Assembly: GCA_017405845.1 (NCBI GenBank)
Contig: JAFQZQ010000032.1
Location: forward strand, 1-46,727
Direction: 5' to 3'
Length of the DNA: 46,727 nt
From: Mogibacterium sp.
GTDB lineage: Bacteria > Bacillota > Clostridia > Peptostreptococcales > Anaerovoracaceae
Below are positions 1 through 6,665 of the stretch, in pieces. A program made the position numbers and the translations under genes. Under the pieces are notes generated by a model. It made no database searches. It was given only the letters and a program-made list of their open reading frames with translations, and was not told where the DNA came from. The stretch's first letter is position 1; each line of letters opens with the position of its first letter.

Positions 1-89
1 ACATGGACCCGTCCGTGAAGCATGAGCAATTGCAGACATGCATTCAGCTGCAGGCCTGGCAGGGCATGGTACTGGAACTTATCCTGTAA
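1..89 (+). CDS. GH13 alpha-glucosidase, 3' end only
   Basis: This is the last 28 codons of a gene whose 5' part lies outside the window. The reading frame starts at base 3 and stops with TAA at 87-89. Its end, IQLQAWQGMVLELIL, closely matches the C-terminus of the complete GH13 enzyme at 3217-4917 (IHLQGWQGVILELIRN). An MDP motif sits about 12 residues upstream of the shared block in both (MDPSVKHEQ here, MDPNSDRTH there). GH13 oligo-1,6-glucosidases and alpha-glucosidases end in a small beta-sandwich domain of this kind, so this is most likely a paralogue. Nothing can be said about its catalytic residues. A T-rich stretch follows, but I see no clear terminator before the promoter at 162. Confidence 0.75.
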   Translation, partial: MDPSVKHEQLQTCIQLQAWQGMVLELIL

Positions 90-161
90 AAAAGAAACTA
101 ATGAACAGGGTCTGTATTTGAGAAAAAACACAAAATTGGATAACAATTTAACCTGAAATTG

Positions 162-190
162 TTGACGGTTAACAAATTCAATGCTAAATT
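162..190 (+). promoter_or_regulatory. sigma-A-type promoter of the trpB2 T-box transcript
   Basis: TTGACG (162-167) and TAAATT (185-190) are separated by 17 bp. The predicted transcription start is near 197, just upstream of the T-box stem I. Confidence 0.65.
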
Positions 191-199
191 ATCATTAAT

Positions 200-499
200 T
201 TAATACCAATAAACCTTTGATGGAGAGTGAGTAGGTCCTGATGCTTACATATGAGCGAGCTGCCGGCGGTGAGAGGGCAGCATGCGGAGGCGGGACTGAA
301 TGGACTCCTGAGGGCGACAGGAAAGGGATGAAGATCCTGAGTATGGAAGACGGAGAGAAAACTTCGTAAACAAATGATGCATATGATGGTATGCAGTGAG
401 TGGGCAGGGGCGACTCTGCCAAGCCGGGTGGCACCGCAGAAGTTTTGTATTATCATGCTTCTGTCCCAGCATGTATTTTGCCGGGACGGGAGCATTTTT
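200..499 (+). ncRNA. T-box leader RNA, tryptophan-specific
   Basis: The conserved T-box sequence GGGTGGCACCGC is at 426-437. A stem I region with the typical GGTGAGAG-type distal motif is near 268-276, and a specifier-loop context TGAA-TGG-ACTCC places the specifier codon TGG (Trp) at 301-303. The T-box bulge TGGC (429-432) would pair with a tRNA 3' end of sequence GCCA, which agrees with the G discriminator of bacterial tRNA-Trp. The mutually exclusive terminator is at 455-499. Uncharged tRNA-Trp should stabilise the antiterminator and allow read-through into trpB2. The family call is firm. Codon identity rests on reading the specifier loop by eye but agrees with the downstream gene. Confidence 0.88.
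455..499 (+). terminator. T-box regulated intrinsic terminator
   Basis: A 13-bp stem (455-467 with 483-495, two G-U wobbles) is followed by a T run at 495-499. Its position after the T-box sequence makes it the regulated terminator. Confidence 0.8.
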
Positions 500-591
500 G
501 TTTCTCCCTTTCAGGCATAAGGACAGGACCGGTAAAGCCTGTCCATGTACATTGACTCACAATATCAGAGACTGGAGAAAAGGAGAAAACA

Positions 592-1959
592 ATGGAAAAC
601 TACCGCATCTATCTGACAGAACAAGAAATCCCTACACATTATTACAACCTCAGAGCTGATATGGAAAAGAAACCTGCCCCGCTGCTCAATCCGGGCACGA
701 TGCAGCCGATGACCGCTGAGGAACTCGCAGGTGTATTCTGCGAGGAACTTGTAGCTCAGGAACTGGATAACGACACAAGATATATCGAGATCCCTGAGGA
801 GATAAGAGAGTACTACAAGATATACAGACCTTCACCTGTTGTACGGGCGTATAATCTTGAGAAACAGCTTGGAACACCGGCGGCTATTTACTTCAAGTTC
901 GAGGGAAATAACACTTCGGGCTCACACAAACTGAACTCTGCTGCCGCTCAGGCGTATTACGCCAAAAAGCAGGGGCTCAAAGGTGTAACGACTGAGACAG
1001 GAGCAGGTCAGTGGGGAACAGCGATGTCGATGGCATGCGCGCACTTCGGACTTGAATGCAAAGTTTTCATGGTGAAAGGATCATATGAGCAGAAGCCGTT
1101 CCGCCGTGAGGTCATGCGCACATACGGAGCAGATGTCTTCGCTTCTCCGTCTGATACCACTCAGGTAGGGCTTGCGCTTCTTGAGCAGTTCCCGGGGACT
1201 TCCGGAAGTCTCGGCTGCGCGATCTCGGAAGCTGTTGAAGTAGCAGTGGGAACAGAGGGCTACAGATATGTTCTCGGCAGTGTGCTCAACCAGGTGCTGC
1301 TGCACCAGAGCGTGATAGGACAGGAGGCATACACGGCACTCAGGAAGGCAGGCGTGAAGCCTGATATCATTATCGGGTGCACCGGAGGCGGATCAAATCT
1401 GGGAGGCCTCATCGCCCCGTTCATGGGTGAGAAGCTCAGAGGTGAGGAAGACTACAGGTTCATCGCTGCTGAGCCGGCATCCTGCCCGAGCCTTACCAGA
1501 GGCAAGTATCTGTACGATTTCTGTGATACAGGCAATGTCTGCCCGCTTGCCAAAATGTACACTCTCGGCAATAAGTTCATTCCATCACCGATACATGCAG
1601 GCGGACTGAGGTTCCACGGAATGAGCACGATAATTTCAGAACTATATGACCAGGGTATGATGGAGGCTGTCGCATATGAGCAGACTGAAGTATTCGAAGC
1701 TGCGGAAATATTCGCAAGAGCGGAAGGTATACTTCCGGCTCCTGAGAGCAGCCATGCGATCAAAGCTGCAATAGACACAGCGCTTGAGTGCAAAGAGAGC
1801 GGAGAAGCAAAGACCATACTCTTCGGACTTTCCGGAACAGGTTACTTTGACCTTGTCGCGTACCAGCAGTTCAACGATGGGACTATGACAGACTATATTC
1901 CTACAGATGAGGATCTGGCGGAAGCGATAAAATGCGTTCCTCCACAGCCGGAAGCATAG
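592..1959 (+). CDS. trpB: tryptophan synthase beta chain, TrpB2 type
   Basis: PLP-dependent enzyme that condenses indole with L-serine to give L-tryptophan. The 455-residue length, the long N-terminal extension and the insertion-rich sequence match the TrpB2 subfamily rather than canonical TrpB (about 400 aa). The Schiff-base lysine is K113 in NTSGSHKLN, the catalytic glutamate is E135 in TETGAGQWG, and the phosphate-binding loop is GCTGGGSN (262-269). The start is supported by AAAAGGAG 6 nt upstream. No trpA or other trp gene is adjacent, so here it is more likely to work alone, for example salvaging free indole, than as part of a local trp operon. The gene is controlled by the T-box leader upstream and closed by a strong terminator at 1979-2023. 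The TrpB2 assignment is confident; the indole-salvage role is inference. Confidence 0.93.
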   Translation: MENYRIYLTEQEIPTHYYNLRADMEKKPAPLLNPGTMQPMTAEELAGVFCEELVAQELDNDTRYIEIPEEIREYYKIYRPSPVVRAYNLEKQLGTPAAIYFKFEGNNTSGSHKLNSAAAQAYYAKKQGLKGVTTETGAGQWGTAMSMACAHFGLECKVFMVKGSYEQKPFRREVMRTYGADVFASPSDTTQVGLALLEQFPGTSGSLGCAISEAVEVAVGTEGYRYVLGSVLNQVLLHQSVIGQEAYTALRKAGVKPDIIIGCTGGGSNLGGLIAPFMGEKLRGEEDYRFIAAEPASCPSLTRGKYLYDFCDTGNVCPLAKMYTLGNKFIPSPIHAGGLRFHGMSTIISELYDQGMMEAVAYEQTEVFEAAEIFARAEGILPAPESSHAIKAAIDTALECKESGEAKTILFGLSGTGYFDLVAYQQFNDGTMTDYIPTDEDLAEAIKCVPPQPEA

Positions 1960-1978
1960 AAGCATAACAGATGATAAA

Positions 1979-2023
1979 CGAAAGATCCCTGCCGGGCAAA
2001 TTGCCGCCGGCAGGGATCTTTCG
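1979..2023 (+). terminator. strong hairpin terminator after trpB2
   Basis: A perfect 17-bp stem (1979-1995 with 2007-2023) encloses an 11-nt loop, 20 bp after the trpB2 stop. The U-rich part lies in the 3' arm. From here to 2162 I see no gene. Confidence 0.8.
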
Positions 2024-2162
2024 TTATGCGTGACTATGATGATTGTTTAGATTGTTGTGAAGCTGTTTGTCACTCCATTTTCCGCCTTTATCTTTGAGAG
2101 CTTGTTTATCCTCTAAGCTCCGGCGCTTTGTTTTCATCTGATGGTTGTTGCATAAACTCCGT

Positions 2163-2191
2163 TTGTCTAATTGAATTCTTAAATTTATAAG
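2163..2191 (+). promoter_or_regulatory. putative promoter of the small ORF-hydrolase-glucosidase operon
   Basis: TTGTCT (2163-2168), a 17-bp spacer and TATAAG (2186-2191). An alternative is TTGAAT (2171-2176) with TAGAAT (2193-2198) at 16 bp. Either would give a short leader before the ORF at 2225. Confidence 0.5.
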
Positions 2192-2224
2192 GTAGAATTA
2201 TTTTTATAGTCATAGGCGGGCATA

Positions 2225-2401
2225 ATGCTGGCTGCCTATCTTGATGAGCTGCTTCTGACTATCATTTCGCTTTTCGGTACGATAGCCATCAAAGACGCTA
2301 TCTCGATTAATACGACGATAAATCACGACATTAAAAACCTTAAAAAACTGCTGAAGCCTATCAGTGATATCCGGATGGAAGTGGTTAAAAGCAAAGAATA
2401 A
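2225..2401 (+). CDS. small protein of unknown function (58 aa)
   Basis: I do not recognise a family. The ORF begins at ATG 2225 after AGGCGG with a suitable 5-7 nt spacing and ends 3 nt before the hydrolase start at 2405, so the two are probably translationally coupled. The N-terminal half is hydrophobic (LLLTIISLFGTIAI, about residues 8-21) and could be one short membrane segment or an amphipathic helix. The C-terminal half is lysine-rich and helical (HDIKNLKKLLKP). The promoter-like elements at 2163-2198 lie just upstream, so it would be the first gene of a three-gene operon. Support is limited to start signals, spacing and composition. It could be a small membrane protein or an untranslated artefact. 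Confidence 0.45.
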   Translation: MLAAYLDELLLTIISLFGTIAIKDAISINTTINHDIKNLKKLLKPISDIRMEVVKSKE

Positions 2402-2404
2402 TAT

Positions 2405-3217
2405 ATGTACAAACACAGAGTTGAGATTAGGGACGGCGAAGCGATAATCGTCGGTCACCTGTACATACCGGACGAAGAATCCGACCGTCCGTGCATAGTA
2501 ATAAGTCATGAATTCGGGGTAGACCAGAACTGGGAGTCCAAGTACGCTATAGAGCTTTCCAGAAGGTCATACCCGGTTTTTACGTATGATTTTCCGGGCT
2601 CGGGAAACGGATGCAGTACCGGAAGAGACACCCGGGAGATGAGCATCCTGACCGAAGTGGGAGACCTCAGGGCTGTAGTCGGGTATCTGCGCAAGAGACT
2701 CGGAAACAAGGACCTTGTACTGTGCGGTTTCTCCATGGGAGGCATGGTTTCCGCTCTGGCAGCAGCCGAGCTGGGAGAAGACATCGCAGGGCTTATTCTC
2801 GTGTATCCGGCACTTTCCGCTTCGGATGATGCAAGAAAGGGGAAAGCGCTCGGAGCCCGCTTTGATCCGCACGATCCGCCGGAAGAGTTCAGTACAAAGA
2901 AACCGCCGGTGACTCTCGGACGTAAGTTCATCGAAGATGCTTTTGCCGTAGAGGACTGGCTCGACCGCATCGGAGCGTACAGGGGACCGGTCCTGCTCAT
3001 GCATGGAGAGAACGACAGGGTCGTTCCGATCATTTACTCTGAAATGGCGGCGAGTGTTTATGAAAACGTCCGCTTTGAGAGGATACCTCACGCAGGCCAC
3101 ATATTCTGGCAGCCGTGGGTCAAGAACAGGGCGATACAGAGGATGATAGTGTTCCTGGCAGAGCTGAGCCTGTTCAGGCAGCGCCGTGACCGGGAAAAAG
3201 TAAAAGAAAGTGATTAA
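2405..3217 (+). CDS. alpha/beta hydrolase (S33/esterase-like)
   Basis: 270-residue serine hydrolase with the alpha/beta fold. The nucleophile is S110 in GFSMGGM, the acid is D204 in HGENDRVVP and the histidine is H232 in PHAGHIF. An oxyanion-side SHEFG motif is near residue 35. The sequence resembles the broad S33/cinnamoyl-esterase-like family whose members cleave acyl or aryl esters, but the substrate cannot be read from sequence. No signal peptide is present, so it is cytoplasmic. Its stop overlaps the glucosidase start by one base (TAATG), which suggests co-translation and a role in handling acylated or otherwise esterified sugars or glycosides. That link is inferred from context only. 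Confidence 0.87.
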   Translation: MYKHRVEIRDGEAIIVGHLYIPDEESDRPCIVISHEFGVDQNWESKYAIELSRRSYPVFTYDFPGSGNGCSTGRDTREMSILTEVGDLRAVVGYLRKRLGNKDLVLCGFSMGGMVSALAAAELGEDIAGLILVYPALSASDDARKGKALGARFDPHDPPEEFSTKKPPVTLGRKFIEDAFAVEDWLDRIGAYRGPVLLMHGENDRVVPIIYSEMAASVYENVRFERIPHAGHIFWQPWVKNRAIQRMIVFLAELSLFRQRRDREKVKESD

Positions 3218-4917
3218 TGAGAACTATGATAAAAAAGTGGTGGCACGATAAAACAGCATATCAGATATATCCTAAAAGCTTCTGCGATTCAAACGGAGAC
3301 GGGGTCGGAGATATTCAGGGCATCATTTCGCGGCTTGATTATCTGCAATCGCTTGGTGCTGATATAATCTGGATCTCGCCATGCTATCCGTCGCCATGGG
3401 CGGATCAGGGATACGATATTTCCGATTACTATAATGTGGACCCAAGATTCGGAACCATGGATGACATGGATCAGCTGATAAGAGAGGCGCGTGAGCGCGG
3501 GATGTACATACTTATGGATCTCGTAGTGAACCACTGCTCTGATGAGCATGAATGGTTCAGGAGAGCGTGTGAGGATCCTGACGGCAAATACGGGAAGTAC
3601 TTTTACATCGAAGACAGGGATCCTTCGGGCTGGGTGCCGTGCAACTGGCGGTCTGCCTTCGGAGGCTCGGTCTGGGAGCCGCTTCCGGGACATCTGGAAA
3701 AGGTATATCTCCACATATTCCACAAAAAACAGCCGGATCTGAACTGGGAAAATCCTGAAGTGCGCGAAGAAGTGTACAACATCATAAAGTGGTGGCTGGA
3801 GAGAGGCGTTGCGGGATTCAGGATCGATGCGATAATCGATATAAAAAAGGCGCTGCCTTACAGAGATTATCCGGCCGGCAGAGATGACGGCCTGTGCGAT
3901 ATAAGCGCCATGCTTGAGAATGCCGAGGGCATAGGAGAATTCCTCGGCGAGATGAGAGATGTGGCCTTCGCGCCATATAAAGCCCTTACGATAGGCGAAG
4001 TATTCAACGAGAAGTATGATGAACTGGCAGACTTTATTGGAGAAAACGGATACTTTTCTTCAATGTTCGACTTCTCACATGTCGTGGAAGGTCAGAGCCG
4101 CCTCGGCTGCTATGATCACAAAAGGATCAGTGTTGATGGTTATAAGCGCTGCGTCTTCGACGCGCAAAAGAGGATAGGAGAACTGGGCTTCTTTTCGAAC
4201 GTGATCGAGAATCACGACAGACCGCGCGCGGCAAGCTATTATCTGCCCGAAGCCGGGAAGACGGAAGCAGGGAAAAAGTGCCTGGCTCTGGCGTATTTCA
4301 TGCTGAGAGGACTGCCGTTTATTTACCAGGGGCAGGAGATAGGAATGGAAAACACTGTATTCAGCTCGCCTGCCGATTTCGATGATATCGGCACTATTGA
4401 TGAATACCGGGTTGCTGTTGGCGCGGGACTGAGTGAAGAAGAGGCTATGAAGGCGGTGAGTCTGTATTCAAGAGACAATGCCAGAACGCCTATGCAGTGG
4501 GATGCCGGTAAAAACGCCGGATTCAGCGATGCGGATCCATGGCTGCCGGTAAACCCGAATTATGAGATGATAAATGTGAGCGAGCAGGCTGAGCGCCCGG
4601 ATTCAGTTTACAGTTTCTACAAACAGCTAATTGCGCTGAGGAAAGAACCTGACTACCGGGAGACTCTGGTCTGGGGAGAGCTTGATCCCGCCTATGAAGA
4701 CAGGGAAGGCTTGCTTGCGTATCACCGCAAAGCAGACCGCGATCTTCTGATACTTGCCAACCTGAAATCAGAACCCGAAAATATAGAAGTTAATTGCGAA
4801 TACAGGATTCTGCTGGACAACATGGATCCGAATTCTGACAGAACTCATAGGCAAACGAAGGGAAGCATACATCTGCAGGGCTGGCAGGGCGTGATACTTG
4901 AGCTCATACGCAACTGA
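3217..4917 (+). CDS. GH13 alpha-glucosidase (oligo-1,6-glucosidase family)
   Basis: Cytoplasmic exo-acting alpha-glucosidase that releases glucose from short alpha-glucosides such as maltose, isomaltose or trehalose-like compounds. 566 residues is the usual length. GH13 landmarks: DLVVNH (about 101-106), nucleophile D204 in GFRIDAI, acid/base E261 in TIGEV, transition-state stabiliser D334 in ENHDRPR, and the subfamily marker KQPDLNW (171-177). The residue after the nucleophile is Ala205. In this family Ala, Thr or Gly there is associated with alpha-1,4 preference and Val with alpha-1,6, so maltase-like activity is the better guess. The C-terminal tail resembles the truncated gene at the window start. 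It is co-transcribed with the hydrolase upstream. Confidence 0.93.
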   Translation: MRTMIKKWWHDKTAYQIYPKSFCDSNGDGVGDIQGIISRLDYLQSLGADIIWISPCYPSPWADQGYDISDYYNVDPRFGTMDDMDQLIREARERGMYILMDLVVNHCSDEHEWFRRACEDPDGKYGKYFYIEDRDPSGWVPCNWRSAFGGSVWEPLPGHLEKVYLHIFHKKQPDLNWENPEVREEVYNIIKWWLERGVAGFRIDAIIDIKKALPYRDYPAGRDDGLCDISAMLENAEGIGEFLGEMRDVAFAPYKALTIGEVFNEKYDELADFIGENGYFSSMFDFSHVVEGQSRLGCYDHKRISVDGYKRCVFDAQKRIGELGFFSNVIENHDRPRAASYYLPEAGKTEAGKKCLALAYFMLRGLPFIYQGQEIGMENTVFSSPADFDDIGTIDEYRVAVGAGLSEEEAMKAVSLYSRDNARTPMQWDAGKNAGFSDADPWLPVNPNYEMINVSEQAERPDSVYSFYKQLIALRKEPDYRETLVWGELDPAYEDREGLLAYHRKADRDLLILANLKSEPENIEVNCEYRILLDNMDPNSDRTHRQTKGSIHLQGWQGVILELIRN

Positions 4918-4956
4918 AAATAACATAAATCCCTTGAATATGTCAGCTTCGGTTGG

Positions 4957-4984
4957 TGGACAGTCTCATCTGTGCGAATATACT
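4957..4984 (+). promoter_or_regulatory. putative promoter of the acyltransferase gene
   Basis: TGGACA (4957-4962), a 16-bp spacer and TATACT (4979-4984). The predicted start near 4991 leaves a leader of about 28 nt containing the SD. Confidence 0.55.
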
Positions 4985-5018
4985 AAATGTAAAGAATAAT
5001 TGCATAGGTGGGATAAAC

Positions 5019-6125
5019 ATGAGAAAACACTACATAGACAACATAAGATGGATCACGGTCGTGACCGTAGTTATCTACCACGTTCTCTACATGTACAACG
5101 CAGAGGGCATTCTGGGAGGACTCGGCAAAATAACGGACCTCAGCACCCAGCCATACGACATTTTCATGTATCTGGTGTATCCGTGGATCATGCCGGTGCT
5201 CTTCCTGATATCCGGTATGTGCTCCAGATACTTTCTTCAGTCGCACAGCGACAGGGAGTACGTGAAGAGCAGGACGACAAAGCTGCTGGTTCCTTCGACT
5301 ATAGGGCTGTTCGCTTTCCAGTTCATGCAGGGATACGTCAGCATGTCGCTCGGACCGGGCTTTGAGGAGCTCTCTGCTTCAGGCGTTCCAAAGCCGGTCA
5401 TATTCCTGATCATGGTTGCATCGGGCAGCGGGGTGCTGTGGTTCATGCATCTGCTGTGGATCTACAGCATGCTGCTTGTGCTGATACGCAAGGTCGAAAA
5501 AGGCAGACTGACGGCGGCCGGCTCGCGCACACCGATGTGGCTGATCGTTTTGTTCTTCGTTCCTGTGTGGGGAGCGGGGCAGATACTCAACACTCCGATC
5601 GTATCAGTATACAGGTGCGGCTTCTACTTCGCGTTTTTCATGCTGGGATACTTCGTGTTCTCAAATGATGAAGTGGTGGAACGTCTCAAAAAATATGCGC
5701 TGCCGATGATCGCTGCGGGAGCTGCTCTCTGCATAGCGTTTGCCTGGGTATACTTCTGCAAAGGCGGTGGCATGAATTACGCTGACAAGCCTGCAAACAG
5801 AGGGGCGCTGTATGCGGCGTGTTCATACTTCGGCTCTCTGGCGATGCTGTCCGGCATGGCAAGATATGGAGACCGCTGCAGCAAGTTCACGCGCTGGATG
5901 AGCAGAAAAAGCTTCGGACTGTACATGTTCCATTACCTTGGGATCTCTACGGTCGCGCTCCTCATAGCCAAACCGGGCCTGATGCCTGCTCCTGCGTGCT
6001 ATCTGCTGAGCCTGCTTGCAGGATTTGCCTTTGGATACGGCCTGTACGAGATCATTTCAAGAATTCCTGTCTACAGATGGGCGGTGTTGGGAATAAGTAA
6101 GGAGAAGAAAGATGTTCAAAGATAA
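5019..6125 (+). CDS. acyltransferase family 3 membrane protein
   Basis: Multi-spanning membrane O-acyltransferase of the OafA/WecH type (Pfam Acyl_transf_3), which moves acetyl or other acyl groups onto extracytoplasmic sugars, peptidoglycan or lipids. About ten hydrophobic segments run through the 368 residues. The N-terminal DNIRW...VVIYHVLYMYN block, with its conserved histidine in the first helix, is typical. I place the start at ATG 5019, which has AGGTGGG 6 nt upstream; an in-frame ATG at 4953 is unlikely because it lies within the putative -35 region. The 3' end overlaps the next gene by 14 bp, so the membrane enzyme and the XRE-AbrB regulator are probably one transcription unit. The acceptor substrate is unknown. 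Confidence 0.85.
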   Translation: MRKHYIDNIRWITVVTVVIYHVLYMYNAEGILGGLGKITDLSTQPYDIFMYLVYPWIMPVLFLISGMCSRYFLQSHSDREYVKSRTTKLLVPSTIGLFAFQFMQGYVSMSLGPGFEELSASGVPKPVIFLIMVASGSGVLWFMHLLWIYSMLLVLIRKVEKGRLTAAGSRTPMWLIVLFFVPVWGAGQILNTPIVSVYRCGFYFAFFMLGYFVFSNDEVVERLKKYALPMIAAGAALCIAFAWVYFCKGGGMNYADKPANRGALYAACSYFGSLAMLSGMARYGDRCSKFTRWMSRKSFGLYMFHYLGISTVALLIAKPGLMPAPACYLLSLLAGFAFGYGLYEIISRIPVYRWAVLGISKEKKDVQR

Positions 6126-6537
6126 TCTGGTACAGATGCGCAAACTTCATCAGATGACTCAGGAGGATGTTGCTGAAAAGCTTGGGGTCTCCCGGCAGGC
6201 TGTCGCGAAATGGGAGTCGGGCGAAACGATCCCTGACCTGGATAAATGCAGGGTCCTAGCGGAAATCTTTGAGGTAACACTTGACGATCTGGCGAACTAT
6301 GAGGCGAAAGATAATTTGGGACTGGGTCTGCCACCGAAAGGCAAGCATATTTTCGGCTTGGTGACCGTCGGCGACAAGGGGCAGATAGTGATCCCGGCCA
6401 AAGCGAGAAAGCTTTTCAACATCTCTCCGGGTGAACAGCTTATGGTTCTCGGAGATGAAACGCAGGGACTGGCTATAATCAAGTCGAACACCTTCCTTGA
6501 GATAGCAGAGCATGTCAAGGCAATGACTGAAGTCTGA
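6112..6537 (+). CDS. XRE-family / AbrB-domain fusion transcriptional regulator
   Basis: 141-residue DNA-binding protein with two DNA-binding folds. Residues about 5-60 form an XRE-type helix-turn-helix (MTQEDVAEKLGVSRQAVAKWESG). Residues about 78-125 form an AbrB/SpoVT swapped-hairpin domain (VTVGDKGQIVIPAKARKLF...PGEQLMVL). AbrB domains dimerise and bind A/T-rich promoters, and XRE domains bind operators. The start overlaps the acyltransferase end (14 bp) and is preceded by AAGGAG. The overlap suggests it regulates its own operon or another cell-surface locus; the targets are unknown. A clear terminator follows at 6559-6589. Confidence 0.88.
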   Translation: MFKDNLVQMRKLHQMTQEDVAEKLGVSRQAVAKWESGETIPDLDKCRVLAEIFEVTLDDLANYEAKDNLGLGLPPKGKHIFGLVTVGDKGQIVIPAKARKLFNISPGEQLMVLGDETQGLAIIKSNTFLEIAEHVKAMTEV

Positions 6538-6558
6538 TATATCTCATTGCTTATAACA

Positions 6559-6589
6559 AGCCATCGAAATAAAACCGATGGCTTTTTTT
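6559..6589 (+). terminator. intrinsic terminator after the XRE-AbrB gene
   Basis: AGCCATCG (6559-6566) pairs with CGATGGCT (6576-6583), followed by seven T residues (6583-6589). Confidence 0.88.
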
Positions 6590-6665
6590 GTGCGCCACAT
6601 ATACAATAATAACGATAGATAAACCGAATATGGGTTATGCATGCTTTTAACAACAGGAGGCACAT

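Noticed and set aside
184..495. Small frames inside the trpB2 leader
   Set aside because: The region is explained by T-box RNA structure. The frames have no SD.
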